NCBI GenBank assembly: GCA_944322605.1
Contig: CALUPD010000024.1
Location: 1 to 62,377 of the forward strand
DNA length: 62,377 nucleotides
Direction: 5' to 3'
Origin: an uncultured Bacteroidales bacterium
GTDB taxonomy: Bacteria > Bacteroidota > Bacteroidia > Bacteroidales > UBA932
Below are positions 8,766-18,513 of this stretch, piece after piece; within the stretch, counting starts at the first letter, position 1; the number at the start of each line of letters is the position of its first letter. The notes beneath the pieces are model-generated. The model made no database searches, had not been told where the DNA came from, and worked only from the letters and a program-made list of their open reading frames with translations. The position numbers and the translations under genes are program-made.

Positions 8766-9422
8766 TTATTTTTTCTTGCTATTGGGAGCGATCATCATGA
8801 TCATCCTTTTTCCTTCAAGTTTCGGCATCTGTTCCGCTTTCCCGTAATCCTCAAGTTCTACTGCGAACCTGAGCAGCAACTTTTCGCCCTGTTCCGAGAA
8901 AAGAATGGAGCGACCCTTGAAAAAGACGTAAGCCTTGACTTTTGCTCCTTCTTGAAGAAAACTCTGGGCATGTTTCAGCTTGAACTGGAAATCGTGTTCA
9001 TCGGTATTAGGCCCGAACCTTATTTCCTTGATCACGACCTTGCTGGCATTGCTCTTCATCTCCTTCACTTTCTTCTTCTGCTGATAAAGGTACTTTTGGT
9101 AATCGATTATCTTGCAGACTGGAGGATCCGCATTAGGAGAGATTTCTACCAAATCAAGTCCGAGCTCGTCTGCCATTTCCATGGCTTTAGACAAAGGATA
9201 AATCCCTTGTTCTTCGATATTTTCACCTACTAGACGAACCCTTTGGGCTCTTATTTCATCATTCACTCTCAGCTCGCTGCTTTTTTTCTTTTGCGGCTGT
9301 TCGTTATGAGCTGCGCCTCTATTGTTGTTATTGTTAGCTCTTGCTCCCGGATTATTGTTTCCTGCAGCATTTGCTCCTCCGTGCTGGCCGGAAGAACGAG
9401 GCCTGAATGGTGTTGTTGCGAT
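8766..9422 (-). CDS. infC: Translation initiation factor IF-3 with probable AUC start codon
   Basis: IF-3 prevents premature joining of the 50S subunit and checks the start codon. The N-domain ([18 protein letters not shown]), the linker and the C-domain ([19 protein letters not shown]) are all present. There is no in-frame ATG, GTG or TTG at a sensible place: the first is a GTG at 9266 inside the conserved N-domain, which would delete the LR before VNDEIR. Upstream, in frame, is an ATC preceded at eight bases by a perfect AGGAGG, with an in-frame TAG 15 bases before the ATC. I therefore start at 9422, giving 218 residues with a 50-residue Asn/Gly/Ala-rich basic extension. Rare start codons in infC support autoregulation in E. 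coli (AUU); the same logic probably holds here. Confidence 0.9.
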   Translation of the reverse strand: MATTPFRPRSSGQHGGANAAGNNNPGARANNNNNRGAAHNEQPQKKKSSELRVNDEIRAQRVRLVGENIEEQGIYPLSKAMEMADELGLDLVEISPNADPPVCKIIDYQKYLYQQKKKVKEMKSNASKVVIKEIRFGPNTDEHDFQFKLKHAQSFLQEGAKVKAYVFFKGRSILFSEQGEKLLLRFAVELEDYGKAEQMPKLEGKRMIMMIAPNSKKK

Positions 9423-9516
9423 ATTAAAATCCTCCTATTTAAGTTATACGTTATTTATCCGGCAAAGACGCTTTTTCAAACTCGCCTTGCGGGGCAAGGC
9501 CCGCCGCCGTTTTCAT

Positions 9517-11457
9517 TTATATCTGCTGTGTCTGCTTGCGGATCTCGCTGCTAATAAGTTCGGCAAATTCTTCTGTCTTCATGCTGCCCTTGTCTCCTTC
9601 GCCCTGCTTTCTTACCGAAACCATTCCCGATTCCGCTTCCTTTTCGCCGACTATCAGAAGATACGGGATTCTTTTCAGCTCGTTCTCCCTGATTTTCTTG
9701 CCGATAGTCTCGTTTCGCTCATCTACCAAGGCGCGAATATCGTAATTATTCAGCAAACTGCAAACTTTTTTTGCAAATTCGTTATATTTCTCACTTATAG
9801 GCAATATGGCAACCTGGTCAGGCGTAAGCCATAGAGGGAACCTTCCGCCGGTATGCTCTATCAGCACTGCAACGAACCTTTCCATGGAGCCGAACGGAGC
9901 CCTGTGGATCATGACAGGCCTGTGCTTCTTGTCGTCCGCTCCTACATATTCGAGATCGAAGCGTTCCGGCAGGTTGTAATCGACCTGTATGGTTCCGAGC
10001 TGCCATTTGCGGCCAATCGCGTCTTTGACCATGAAGTCGAGCTTAGGTCCGTAAAACGCGGCTTCGCCGTATTCCACTACAGTATTGAGGCCTTTTTCCG
10101 ACGCTGCTTCGATGATTGCGCTTTCGGCCTTTTCCCAGTTTTCATCCGTGCCTATGTACTTTTCCCTGTCGTTAGGGTCCCTCAAGGATACTTGGGCGGT
10201 ATATTCCTTGAAATCCAATGTCCTGAATATATAAAGGACTATGTCTATCACCTTGCAGAACTCTTCCTTCAACTGGTCGGGACGGCAGAAGATATGGGCG
10301 TCGTCCTGCGTAAAGCCCCTCACCCTGGTCAACCCGTGAAGTTCCCCGCTCTGTTCGTAACGGTAGACGGTGCCGAATTCAGCAAGCCTCAAAGGAAGGT
10401 CCTTGTAAGACCTCGGCTTGGTCTTGTATATCTCGCAATGGTGAGGGCAGTTCATCGGCTTGAGAAGGAATTCTTCGCCCTCCTGCGGAGTCGTTATAGG
10501 CCTGAACGAGTCTTTCCCGTATTTTGCATAGTGTCCGGATGTAACGTAAAGTTCCTTTTGCCCTATGTGCGGAGTAATCACAGGCTGGTAGCCGTATGCC
10601 TTCTGCACTTTTTTCAAGAACATTTCAAGCCTTTCCCTAAGCTGCGCTCCGCGAGGAAGCCACAAAGGAAGGCCCTGTCCCACCCTCGGTGAAAACGCGA
10701 AAAGTTCGAGTTCCTTGCCGATTTTCCTGTGGTCCCTCTTCTTAGCTTCTTCCAGCAATGCAAGGTATTCGTCAAGCATTTTCTTCTGAGGGAATGTCAC
10801 GCCGTATATCCTCGTCAGCATCTTGTTGTTTTCATTGCCGCGCCAGTAGGCACCGGCAATCGAAGTCAGTTTCACAGCCTTTATCACGGATGTATCCATA
10901 AGGTGCGGTCCACGGCAAAGGTCGGTGAACTGCCCGCTCTTGTAGAACGATATGGTACCGTCCTGAAGATCCCTGATAAGCTCGCATTTGTACTGGTCTC
11001 CTTTTTCGGAGTATGTCTTCAACGCTTCGGCCTTGGACACGTCGCTCCTTTCAAAGGTCTGTTTCTGGCGCGCGAACTCCATCATCTTGTCTTCGATTTT
11101 CTTCAGGTCGGCTTCGGTTATCGTCCTGTCTCCCAAATCCACGTCATAATAGAATCCCGTCTCTATCGCAGGCCCTATTCCGAACTTGATGCCCGGGTAA
11201 AGGGATTCCAGGGCTTCCGCCATTATATGCGAGGAAGAATGCCAGAAAACGTTCTTGGCCTCCCTGTCTTCCCATTTGTAAAACCTCACAGCGGCGTCTT
11301 CGTTTATCGGCCTCTTCAAATCCCACATCTTGGAATCCAAAGACATCGCGAGAACCTCCGACGCAAGCCTCGGACTTATGCTTTTCGCTATTTCGTATCC
11401 CGTGATCCCGTTTTCATAATTCCTCACGGAACCGTCTGGAAATGTAATATTAATCAT
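9517..11457 (-). CDS. thrS: Threonine--tRNA ligase
   Basis: A 646-residue class II synthetase. Domains: TGS at about 1-60, the editing domain with [11 protein letters not shown] and a later Cys/His pair, the catalytic core with the zinc-binding [11 protein letters not shown], motif 2 around [20 protein letters not shown] and HIFCRPDQ, motif 3 in [11 protein letters not shown], and the C-terminal anticodon-binding domain. It is first in the long minus-strand run towards ftsY; the thrS-infC-rpmI-rplT order is ancestral in bacteria. A promoter with a good -7 box lies 22 bases upstream. Confidence 0.97.
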   Translation of the reverse strand: MINITFPDGSVRNYENGITGYEIAKSISPRLASEVLAMSLDSKMWDLKRPINEDAAVRFYKWEDREAKNVFWHSSSHIMAEALESLYPGIKFGIGPAIETGFYYDVDLGDRTITEADLKKIEDKMMEFARQKQTFERSDVSKAEALKTYSEKGDQYKCELIRDLQDGTISFYKSGQFTDLCRGPHLMDTSVIKAVKLTSIAGAYWRGNENNKMLTRIYGVTFPQKKMLDEYLALLEEAKKRDHRKIGKELELFAFSPRVGQGLPLWLPRGAQLRERLEMFLKKVQKAYGYQPVITPHIGQKELYVTSGHYAKYGKDSFRPITTPQEGEEFLLKPMNCPHHCEIYKTKPRSYKDLPLRLAEFGTVYRYEQSGELHGLTRVRGFTQDDAHIFCRPDQLKEEFCKVIDIVLYIFRTLDFKEYTAQVSLRDPNDREKYIGTDENWEKAESAIIEAASEKGLNTVVEYGEAAFYGPKLDFMVKDAIGRKWQLGTIQVDYNLPERFDLEYVGADDKKHRPVMIHRAPFGSMERFVAVLIEHTGGRFPLWLTPDQVAILPISEKYNEFAKKVCSLLNNYDIRALVDERNETIGKKIRENELKRIPYLLIVGEKEAESGMVSVRKQGEGDKGSMKTEEFAELISSEIRKQTQQI

Positions 11458-11478
11458 ATCAGTCTGTATTTAATCATG

Positions 11479-11508
11479 CAAAGATAACAATTTTTATATG
11501 CGTTTAAA
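11479..11508 (-). promoter_or_regulatory. thrS promoter
   Basis: Minus strand: -7 box TATCTTTG at 11479-11486, an 18-base spacer, and TTTA at 11505-11508 as a near-consensus -33. The -33 lies in the palindrome GTTTAAAC (11502-11509), which also serves the divergent promoter. Confidence 0.6.
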
Positions 11509-11535
11509 CTTCTTCGGGTTCTTTTTGTATCTTTG
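11503..11535 (+). promoter_or_regulatory. Promoter of the DUF4199-glycosyltransferase operon
   Basis: TTTA at 11503-11506, 21 bases, then TATCTTTG at 11528-11535. It shares the GTTTAAAC palindrome with the thrS promoter on the other strand. Transcription would start near 11542, leaving a leader of about 65 bases. Confidence 0.6.
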
Positions 11536-11607
11536 CGGACGGGCAAGCGCAGGACGACTCTTTTCCAAAGCTTGCCTGCATGCATTACGAACTTTAAAAC
11601 AGATACC

Positions 11608-12153
11608 ATGGAACCGTTTTCCATACTGAACAAAACCTCCAAGTACGGCGTTATCCTTTTTCTGGCAAGCGCGGCTTTCCTGACAATAGGAGAATTCACA
11701 AAAGGCATCGCGTGGCTGTCATTCCTGCTCGGCACCGTGAAATTGATATTGTGCATCTGGATTCTTTATTATGCAATGCGCGAATACGCAAGGCATTTCA
11801 ACCTGTACAGGGCTTCGAGGGTGTTCAGCTACGGATTCGGTATAAGCATAATGGCAAACCTTGCGTACTGCATCTACATGCTCCTGCACTATTCGGTATT
11901 CTTCCCTATCGATGAAAGTCAAATCAGAAGCATCGTGGACGCAATGGACATGGGAAGCATGGAGGGCATGGAAGGGATGGACATCAACCAGATTGTAGAC
12001 ATCATAGTCGGCAACTATCCGGAAATGATGACTTTCGGCTCGATAATCTACCTGACTTTCTTCAGCCTGATAGCCACTTTGATCATAGCGCAGTTCGCAA
12101 AATCGAAAAGCCCTTTCAAGGCCAGAAAATCGGACCTGGACGACATAATCTAA
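11608..12153 (+). CDS. DUF4199 family membrane protein
   Basis: A 181-residue protein with four hydrophobic segments (about 13-33, 38-60, 74-98 and 148-170) and a short basic C-terminus. It resembles DUF4199, a Bacteroidota family of unknown function usually encoded directly before a family 2 glycosyltransferase, as here with a six-base gap. A Met/Gly-rich stretch (MDMGSMEGMEGMDI) lies in the loop before the last segment. It may anchor or assist the glycosyltransferase at the membrane (inference from gene pairing only). The ATG at 11608 gives MEPFSILNKTSKYG; the in-frame codons upstream lie in the leader. Confidence 0.8.
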   Translation: MEPFSILNKTSKYGVILFLASAAFLTIGEFTKGIAWLSFLLGTVKLILCIWILYYAMREYARHFNLYRASRVFSYGFGISIMANLAYCIYMLLHYSVFFPIDESQIRSIVDAMDMGSMEGMEGMDINQIVDIIVGNYPEMMTFGSIIYLTFFSLIATLIIAQFAKSKSPFKARKSDLDDII

Positions 12154-12159
12154 TTCATA

Positions 12160-13113
12160 ATGGACCTATCTATTGTAATTTCAGCATATAATGAGAACGA
12201 GTCCCTTCCTGAGCTTATGGAATGGATACGCAAGAGCATTTCCGGAATGCAGAAAGAATACGAGATAATCGTAATCGACGACGGAAGCAACGACGGCACA
12301 TGGACTACCGTATGCAGCCTGAAAAAAACATATCCTGAAATAAAGGGCATCAGGTTCAGAAAGAATTACGGCAAATCAGCGGCAATATATTGCGGCTTCA
12401 AGGAAGCGGAAGGCGATGTCGTGATAACCATGGACGCCGACTTGCAGGACAGTCCGGAAGAAATCCCCGAACTTTACAGGATGGTCACGGAAGAAGGATA
12501 CGACCTTGTCTCCGGATGGAAGAAAAAAAGGCATGACGGCGTGCTGACGAAGAACATACCTTCCAAGATATACAATGCCACTGCAAGGTTCGTGACGGGA
12601 ATAAAGCTGCACGACATGAATTGCGGGCTCAAGGCTTACCGCAAGGACGTCGTGAAATCGATAGAAGTCTACGGCGAAATGCACAGGTATATCCCGTATC
12701 TTGCCAAGAATGCAGGATTCCCGAACATAGGGGAAAAGGTAGTCCGCCACCAGGCCAGAAAATACGGCAAAAGCAAATTCGGAATAGAGCGGTTCGTCAA
12801 CGGATACCTGGACCTGCTGTCGCTTTGGTTCCTGTCGAAATTCTCGAAACAACCGATGCATTTCTTCGGGCTTCTCGGAAGCCTCATATTCCTGATAGGA
12901 TTCGTAATCGCGATTTACCTGATCATAGACAAGTTAGTCAAGCAGTCCGGAGGGGAAATTTTCAGAAGCGTCACGGACCAGCCCCTGTTTTATCTTGCGC
13001 TCGTGGCCCTCATCATCGGAGTCCAGCTGTTTCTTGTCGGATTCCTTGCAGAACTCATTTCCAGGAACAGCGTTGAAAGAAACCATTACCTGATACGCGA
13101 AACTTTGGACTGA
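12160..13113 (+). CDS. Family 2 glycosyltransferase, polyprenyl-phosphate sugar synthase type
   Basis: 317 residues with a cytoplasmic GT-A domain followed by two transmembrane helices (about 235-262 and 280-302). Motifs: the nucleotide-sugar site VISAYNENESLPEL and VIDDGSNDGTW, and the metal site MDADLQD. The layout resembles GtrB, ArnC and dolichol-phosphate mannose synthase, which load a sugar on a lipid carrier for later use by a flippase and transferase. The sugar and acceptor cannot be read from sequence. It is co-transcribed with the DUF4199 gene. Confidence 0.9.
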   Translation: MDLSIVISAYNENESLPELMEWIRKSISGMQKEYEIIVIDDGSNDGTWTTVCSLKKTYPEIKGIRFRKNYGKSAAIYCGFKEAEGDVVITMDADLQDSPEEIPELYRMVTEEGYDLVSGWKKKRHDGVLTKNIPSKIYNATARFVTGIKLHDMNCGLKAYRKDVVKSIEVYGEMHRYIPYLAKNAGFPNIGEKVVRHQARKYGKSKFGIERFVNGYLDLLSLWFLSKFSKQPMHFFGLLGSLIFLIGFVIAIYLIIDKLVKQSGGEIFRSVTDQPLFYLALVALIIGVQLFLVGFLAELISRNSVERNHYLIRETLD

Positions 13114-13146
13114 TATTGCGCCGCTACGCCAGTTCAATGGCCTCGC

Positions 13147-13190
13147 AAAAAAGCCGGCGGCAAGATAATCAATCATATCTGCCGCCGGCC
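13147..13190 (-). terminator. Terminator of the secA-lpdA-bactofilin transcript
   Basis: On the minus strand, GCCGGCGGCA pairs with TGCCGCCGGC with an inner GATA/TATC step and one bulged base, followed by six T. No T-run is present on the plus side, so it should act mainly on the minus strand. Confidence 0.82.
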
Positions 13191-13219
13191 ATATCGTACT
13201 TGCTCCGGAAATACGCTTA

Positions 13220-13636
13220 TCATGCTTCTGCCGCTTCCGGAACTATTGTCTTCTCCGGCTCAAGCTTTTCCACTTCGCGAGCATAATCGTCGGAAGTTAT
13301 CATGTTGCAATTTGCAGAGAATTTCGCGCCTAAATCGATAGAAATCTTGACAGTATTGCAAACGCCTTTGAAAACGGCCGAAGAATGGAGGTGCATTACG
13401 TCGCACGCATAGACTTCTCCTTCGAAATTGCCCTGGATTTCGATCGTATTGGAAAATATGCGGCCGTTGCACTTGGCCTCCTGTCCGAGGATTATGCGTC
13501 CTTTAGAATAAAGCACTCCATCGAATGTACCGTCGATTCTTATATCGGATTCGCTCTTCAAAAAGCCTTTTACATAAGCGCAAGACGGAATCCTTACTAT
13601 GTCCTTCGTCTGGTCGAAAGTTTCGTTCTTTGCCAT
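13220..13636 (-). CDS. Bactofilin family cytoskeletal protein
   Basis: A 138-residue protein of the bactofilin (DUF583) family, which polymerises into beta-helical filaments that place cell-wall and envelope enzymes. The core shows the repeating short-strand pattern (SDIRIDGTFDGVLYSKGRIIL, IEIQGNFEGEVYACD), flanked by short unstructured tails. It begins 23 bases after lpdA and ends the secA-lpdA-bactofilin run. Confidence 0.9.
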   Translation of the reverse strand: MAKNETFDQTKDIVRIPSCAYVKGFLKSESDIRIDGTFDGVLYSKGRIILGQEAKCNGRIFSNTIEIQGNFEGEVYACDVMHLHSSAVFKGVCNTVKISIDLGAKFSANCNMITSDDYAREVEKLEPEKTIVPEAAEA

Positions 13637-13659
13637 ATATTATCGCTTTTACAAAATTA

Positions 13660-15045
13660 TTACATATGGATAGCCTCGTCATGGACAGCCGATGCCGCTT
13701 CCATGATCGCTTCGCTCATCGTAGGATGAGGATGGACAGCCTTTATTATGTCCTTCGCCGTAGCTCCTACTTTCCTCGCAAGCACTATTCCGGAAAGCAT
13801 TTCCGTCACGTTAGCCCCGACAAGGTGGGCGCCGAGAATCCTGTCCGTTGCAGGATCGACAAGAAGCTTCACGAATCCGTCCCTTTCTCCGGCAGCGACC
13901 GCTTTGCCTGAAGCCGTGAACGGGAATTTGCCTGCCTTGTAATCCATTCCCTTTTCCTTCAATGCCTTTTCGGTATATCCGACAGAAGCGACTTCAGGAG
14001 AAACGTATGTGCATGCAGGAATATTATTGTAATCCACAGGTTCCGGATCAAGTCCCGCTATGCCTTCCACGCATGCTATTGCTTCGGCTGAAGCCACGTG
14101 CGCAAGCGCAGGGGTAGCGATAACGTCTCCTATCGCATATATTCCGTCCGCAGCCTTATAATTTGCATCGACTTTGATTCTTCCGCGTTCGGTCACAACG
14201 CCTGCATTTTCAAGCCCTATTCCGTCAGTATTAGGAACTACGCCGACTGCTGAAAGCACGCGGTCCGCTTCTACGGTTTCCTCGCCCTTCTTGGTCTTGA
14301 CCGCAAGCACGCATTTTTCCCCGGAAACGTCTACGGACATTACCTGCGCGGACGTCATGATTTTCATTCCGATTTTCTTGAATGAACGGCTGATCTGCGC
14401 GGCAGTATCTTCATCTTCAAGAGGAAGTATCTGAGGAAGGTATTCAATCAAAACGACCTTGACTCCCAATGAACTATAGAAAAACGCCAGTTCGCTGCCT
14501 ATCGCGCCCGACCCTATGACAGCCAGTGTTTCAGGAAGGGTTTCGGGAACAAGGGCCTGCCTGTACGAAATAATCCTTTTGCCGTCTATAGGCGCAAAAG
14601 GAAGAGAGTTCGGCCTCGATCCTGTCGCTACTATGATATTCTTCGCTTCCACGGCAGAAACAGAACCGTCCTCCGCCTTCACGTTTATCACTCCTTTGGA
14701 AACGATTTCGGCAGTGCCTTTTATCACGTCTATCTTGTTTTTCTTGAAAAGGAATTCGATTCCTTTGCTCATTGTGGCCGAGACCCCTCTGCTGCGGGCT
14801 ACTATGTCGGCAATGTCGAACTTCACCTGTCCGTCTATGCTGAAGCCGTAGTCCTTGGCATGCTCGGCATATTTCAAGGCCTGCGCGCTTTTGAGCAAAG
14901 CTTTTGTCGGAATGCATCCCCAATTCAGGCAAATGCCGCCAAGCTCCGCTTTTTCGACAACTGCTGTCTTGAATCCTAATTGAGAAGCCCTTATGGCTGC
15001 TACATATCCTCCAGGGCCTGACCCTATTACTACAATATCATACAT
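13660..15045 (-). CDS. lpdA: Dihydrolipoyl dehydrogenase
   Basis: A 461-residue FAD-dependent disulfide reductase, the E3 component of 2-oxoacid dehydrogenase or glycine cleavage complexes. It shows the FAD-binding GSGPGGYVAA at residues 8-17, the redox pair in GGICLNWGCIPTKA, the NAD-binding GSGAIGSELA, the FAD motif IYAIGDV, and the C-terminal His-Glu pair in HPHPTMSEAI. No other subunit of a lipoyl complex is nearby, so its partner complex is unknown. It lies 28 bases after secA on the same strand. Confidence 0.96.
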   Translation of the reverse strand: MYDIVVIGSGPGGYVAAIRASQLGFKTAVVEKAELGGICLNWGCIPTKALLKSAQALKYAEHAKDYGFSIDGQVKFDIADIVARSRGVSATMSKGIEFLFKKNKIDVIKGTAEIVSKGVINVKAEDGSVSAVEAKNIIVATGSRPNSLPFAPIDGKRIISYRQALVPETLPETLAVIGSGAIGSELAFFYSSLGVKVVLIEYLPQILPLEDEDTAAQISRSFKKIGMKIMTSAQVMSVDVSGEKCVLAVKTKKGEETVEADRVLSAVGVVPNTDGIGLENAGVVTERGRIKVDANYKAADGIYAIGDVIATPALAHVASAEAIACVEGIAGLDPEPVDYNNIPACTYVSPEVASVGYTEKALKEKGMDYKAGKFPFTASGKAVAAGERDGFVKLLVDPATDRILGAHLVGANVTEMLSGIVLARKVGATAKDIIKAVHPHPTMSEAIMEAASAVHDEAIHM

Positions 15046-15073
15046 ATTATCAATGCTTTATTATTTATCTTCG

Positions 15074-18000
15074 TTAATTTTCCTTTCCGTGGCAGTTCTT
15101 GTATTTCTTTCCGCTGCCGCACGGGCACGGGTCGTTCCTGCCTACCCTCTTTTCCACGTGAACTGGCTGGTTGGATTTCTGCTCGCCCGAATTGGTGACA
15201 AGGTCCGTCCTGCTTGTCTGCATGCGGCTCATTTCCATCCTGTGGCGCTGGGCCTGCGCAGCCCTTGCATCCATTGCGGCTTTTTGGTTTTCAGGCTGCT
15301 GCCTCAATGGGATATGCGCTTTCATCAGGAACGAGACCACATCCTTGTTGATTTTGTCGAGAACCGAGCTGAAAAGATTGAAGCTTTCGAATTTATAAAT
15401 CAAAAGAGGGTCTTTTTGTTCGTAAGAGGCATTCTGCACGGATTGCTTCAAGTCGTCCATATCCCTTAGATGCTCTTTCCAATGCTCGTCTATCATCATA
15501 AGGGTAACGGTCTTGGCCAATGCGCGGGCAAGTTCCTTTCCGTTGCTTTCATATGCCTTTTTCAGGTTTACCACGAGCTGGCGCACCTTTATGCCGTCTG
15601 AAATAGGAATGGCTATGTTTTCATAGACAGCCCCGTGGGTTTCGTATATCTGCTTTATGATAGGCCATGACTGGCTGATCATCATTTCGACCCGCCTTCC
15701 GTATTCATTCTTGAGGCTTTCGAACAATTTGCCGGACAGTTCTTCCTGCGACATTGAAGAATATTCATTCTGGTCTATGTCGAAATCGAGGGAAAGCGTT
15801 CTGACAACCTCCATTTTGAATTCATCGAGCGGCATCGACGAATCCTTGGCTTTGGCGACTATGGATTCGCTCAAATCGCTCATCATGTTCAACAGGTCGA
15901 TGTCTATCCTTTCTCCGTAAAGGGCGTTCCTTCTCCTGTTGTAGATTACCTCGCGCTGCGAATTCATCACGTCGTCGTATTCGAGAAGCCTCTTTCGTAT
16001 TCCGAAATGATTCTCTTCTACTTTTTTCTGGGCCTTTTCTATCGTGTTGGAAAGCATCTTGCTTTCTATGGATTCTCCTTCTTTCATCCCCATCCTGTCG
16101 ACCGCCTTCGCTATCCTGTCTGAACCGAATATCCTCATCAGGTTGTCCTCGAAAGAAACGTAGAACGTAGAAGAACCTGGGTCTCCCTGACGGCCTGCAC
16201 GACCTCTGAGCTGCCTGTCCACGCGGCGGCTGTCATGCCTTTCAGTGCCTATGATGGCGAGGCCGCCTGCCGCCTTCACTTCGTCGGTCAGCTTAATGTC
16301 GGTACCACGGCCCGCCATGTTAGTCGCTATCGTGACAGTGCTCGGCCTTCCGGCTTCGGCGACTATTTCGGCTTCCCTCGCATGCTGCTTCGCATTCAAG
16401 ACATTATGCTTTATGCCCCTTAGTTTCAACATGCGGCTCAAAAGTTCCGAAATTTCCACGGAAGTCGTACCTACAAGGACCGGACGTCCCTGCCGGGTCA
16501 GTTCGACGATTTTCTCGATGACGGCATTGTACTTTTCCTTCTTCGTCTTGTATATGATGTCGTCATTGTCTATCCTTATTACAGGCTTGTTGGTCGGAAT
16601 CACGACGACATCGAGCTTGTATATGGACCAAAACTCGCCCGCTTCCGTTTCGGCAGTACCGGTCATGCCTGCAAGCTTGTGGTACATCCTGAAATAGTTC
16701 TGCAACGTTATGGTCGCAAACGTCTGGGTAGCAGCTTCGACCTTTACATTTTCCTTCGCCTCTATGGCCTGGTGTATCCCGTCCGAATAGCGGCGTCCTT
16801 CCATTATACGTCCTGTCTGCTCGTCGACAATCTTGATCTTGTTGTCGATAACCACATATTCGACATCCTTTTCGAACATAGCGTATGCCTTGAGCAGCTG
16901 CATGATGGTATGTACCCTTTCGGACTTCAAGGCATATTCAGACAGAAGCTCGTCCTTCTTGACCATCTTCTCGTCCGGGGACAAGTCCGACTTTTCAAGT
17001 TCGGATATTTCAGAACCCACATCCGGAAGTATGAAGAACTTGCCGTCTTCCAGCTTGGAGGAAAGTAGCTCGTGGCCCTTGTCGGTAAGTTCCACGCTCC
17101 TCTGTTTCTCGTCTATCACGAAATAAAGGTCGTCCGTCACCACATGCATTTCCCTGTTGTTATCCTGCATGTAATAGTTTTCTGTCTTAAGAAGAAGCTG
17201 TTTCATGCCAGGTTCGCTCAAATACTTTATGAGCGGGTTGTATTTCGGAAGCCCCTTATGGGCCCTGAGCAGGAGCTTGCCGCCTTCAGCCTCGTCTCCC
17301 GAAGCTATGAGTTTCTTTGCTTCGTTGAGAAGCTGCGTGACCATCGCCCTTTGGGCATTGTACAGTCTTTCCACGTATGGCTTGAATTCCACGAATATCT
17401 GGTCGTCGCCCTGCGGCACAGGACCGGAAATGATCAAAGGAGTCCTCGCGTCGTCTATGAGCACTGAATCGACCTCGTCGACAATTGCATAATTATGCCG
17501 CCTTTGCACGAGTTCCTTCGGGTCGATGACCATGTTGTCCCTAAGGTAATCGAAACCGAATTCGTTGTTCGTGCCGAACGTGATGTCGGCCCTGTAGGCT
17601 TTTCTCCTCGCTTCCGAACTCGGCTGATGCTTGTCTATGCAATCTACTGACAGGCCGTGGAACTGGTAAAGCGGCCCCATCCATTCCGAGTCACGTTTTG
17701 AAAGGTAATCGTTGACGGTAACCACATGGACTCCTTTTCCTGCAAGCGCGTTAAGGAATACAGGAAGCGTAGCGACGAGCGTTTTTCCTTCCCCTGTCGC
17801 CATTTCCGCGATTTTTCCCTGATGAAGCACGATACCGCCTATTATCTGCACATCGTAATGCACCATGTCCCATACGATAGGGTTGCCGCCGGCTGTCCAT
17901 GTATTCTTCCATATCGCATAATCGCCGTCGATTCTGACATAATCGGCCTTTATGCTCAATTCCCTGTCGAAATCAGTAGCCTTCACCCTGATTTCCTTAT

Positions 18001-18379
18001 TTTCCTTGAATCTTCTTGCCGTGGATTTCATTATGGCGAAAGCCTTAGGCAAAAGATCGTTGAGGACTTCTTCGATTTCCTTGTCTATCTTTTCCCTGAG
18101 CTTGTCGACTTCAGTAGCCAGGGCTTCCTTCTTTTCCGGATCTATGTTTATGTCCTCCAACTGCCCGCGCAATTCCTTTTTCCTGTTCTCGTCAGCTTCT
18201 ATCCTTTTGTATATCTCTTTTCTGAGCCCGGCAGACGCTTCCCTGAGCTGGTCGTCCGTAAGCTTGTCTATTTGATCATACTCCCTGAGCACCGAATTAA
18301 GAATCGGAGTGAGCTGCTTCAGGTCTCTTTCGGCTTTGGTACCGAACATTTTTTTCAAAAGATTTGAAAATGCCGCCAT
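15074..18379 (-). CDS. secA: Protein translocase ATPase SecA
   Basis: The 1101-residue motor that drives proteins through SecYEG. Visible: Walker A in [14 protein letters not shown], the DEVD box [18 protein letters not shown], the preprotein cross-linking domain, motif VI in [20 protein letters not shown] sequence, and the C-terminal zinc finger [16 protein letters not shown]. It is about 200 residues longer than E. coli SecA because of insertions in the N-terminal part, as I recall for Bacteroidota. A -7 box lies about 40 bases upstream. Confidence 0.97.
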   Translation of the reverse strand: MAAFSNLLKKMFGTKAERDLKQLTPILNSVLREYDQIDKLTDDQLREASAGLRKEIYKRIEADENRKKELRGQLEDINIDPEKKEALATEVDKLREKIDKEIEEVLNDLLPKAFAIMKSTARRFKENKEIRVKATDFDRELSIKADYVRIDGDYAIWKNTWTAGGNPIVWDMVHYDVQIIGGIVLHQGKIAEMATGEGKTLVATLPVFLNALAGKGVHVVTVNDYLSKRDSEWMGPLYQFHGLSVDCIDKHQPSSEARRKAYRADITFGTNNEFGFDYLRDNMVIDPKELVQRRHNYAIVDEVDSVLIDDARTPLIISGPVPQGDDQIFVEFKPYVERLYNAQRAMVTQLLNEAKKLIASGDEAEGGKLLLRAHKGLPKYNPLIKYLSEPGMKQLLLKTENYYMQDNNREMHVVTDDLYFVIDEKQRSVELTDKGHELLSSKLEDGKFFILPDVGSEISELEKSDLSPDEKMVKKDELLSEYALKSERVHTIMQLLKAYAMFEKDVEYVVIDNKIKIVDEQTGRIMEGRRYSDGIHQAIEAKENVKVEAATQTFATITLQNYFRMYHKLAGMTGTAETEAGEFWSIYKLDVVVIPTNKPVIRIDNDDIIYKTKKEKYNAVIEKIVELTRQGRPVLVGTTSVEISELLSRMLKLRGIKHNVLNAKQHAREAEIVAEAGRPSTVTIATNMAGRGTDIKLTDEVKAAGGLAIIGTERHDSRRVDRQLRGRAGRQGDPGSSTFYVSFEDNLMRIFGSDRIAKAVDRMGMKEGESIESKMLSNTIEKAQKKVEENHFGIRKRLLEYDDVMNSQREVIYNRRRNALYGERIDIDLLNMMSDLSESIVAKAKDSSMPLDEFKMEVVRTLSLDFDIDQNEYSSMSQEELSGKLFESLKNEYGRRVEMMISQSWPIIKQIYETHGAVYENIAIPISDGIKVRQLVVNLKKAYESNGKELARALAKTVTLMMIDEHWKEHLRDMDDLKQSVQNASYEQKDPLLIYKFESFNLFSSVLDKINKDVVSFLMKAHIPLRQQPENQKAAMDARAAQAQRHRMEMSRMQTSRTDLVTNSGEQKSNQPVHVEKRVGRNDPCPCGSGKKYKNCHGKEN

Positions 18380-18417
18380 ACAATTATCCTATTATCTAAT
18401 CTGTTTTTACTAACCTG

Positions 18418-18425
18418 CAAATTTA
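18418..18425 (-). promoter_or_regulatory. Candidate secA promoter, -7 element TAAATTTG
   Basis: A minus-strand TAnnTTTG box 38 bases upstream of secA. A TTTTG lies only about 11 bases upstream of it, too close for a normal -33. Confidence 0.45.
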
Positions 18426-18513
18426 AATAATTATTGCAAAATATATTCCATATGCCATGCAGAATGCCCGCAAATCCGGCAAGGGCCGGCACAATATCGC
18501 CGGGGCAGATACC

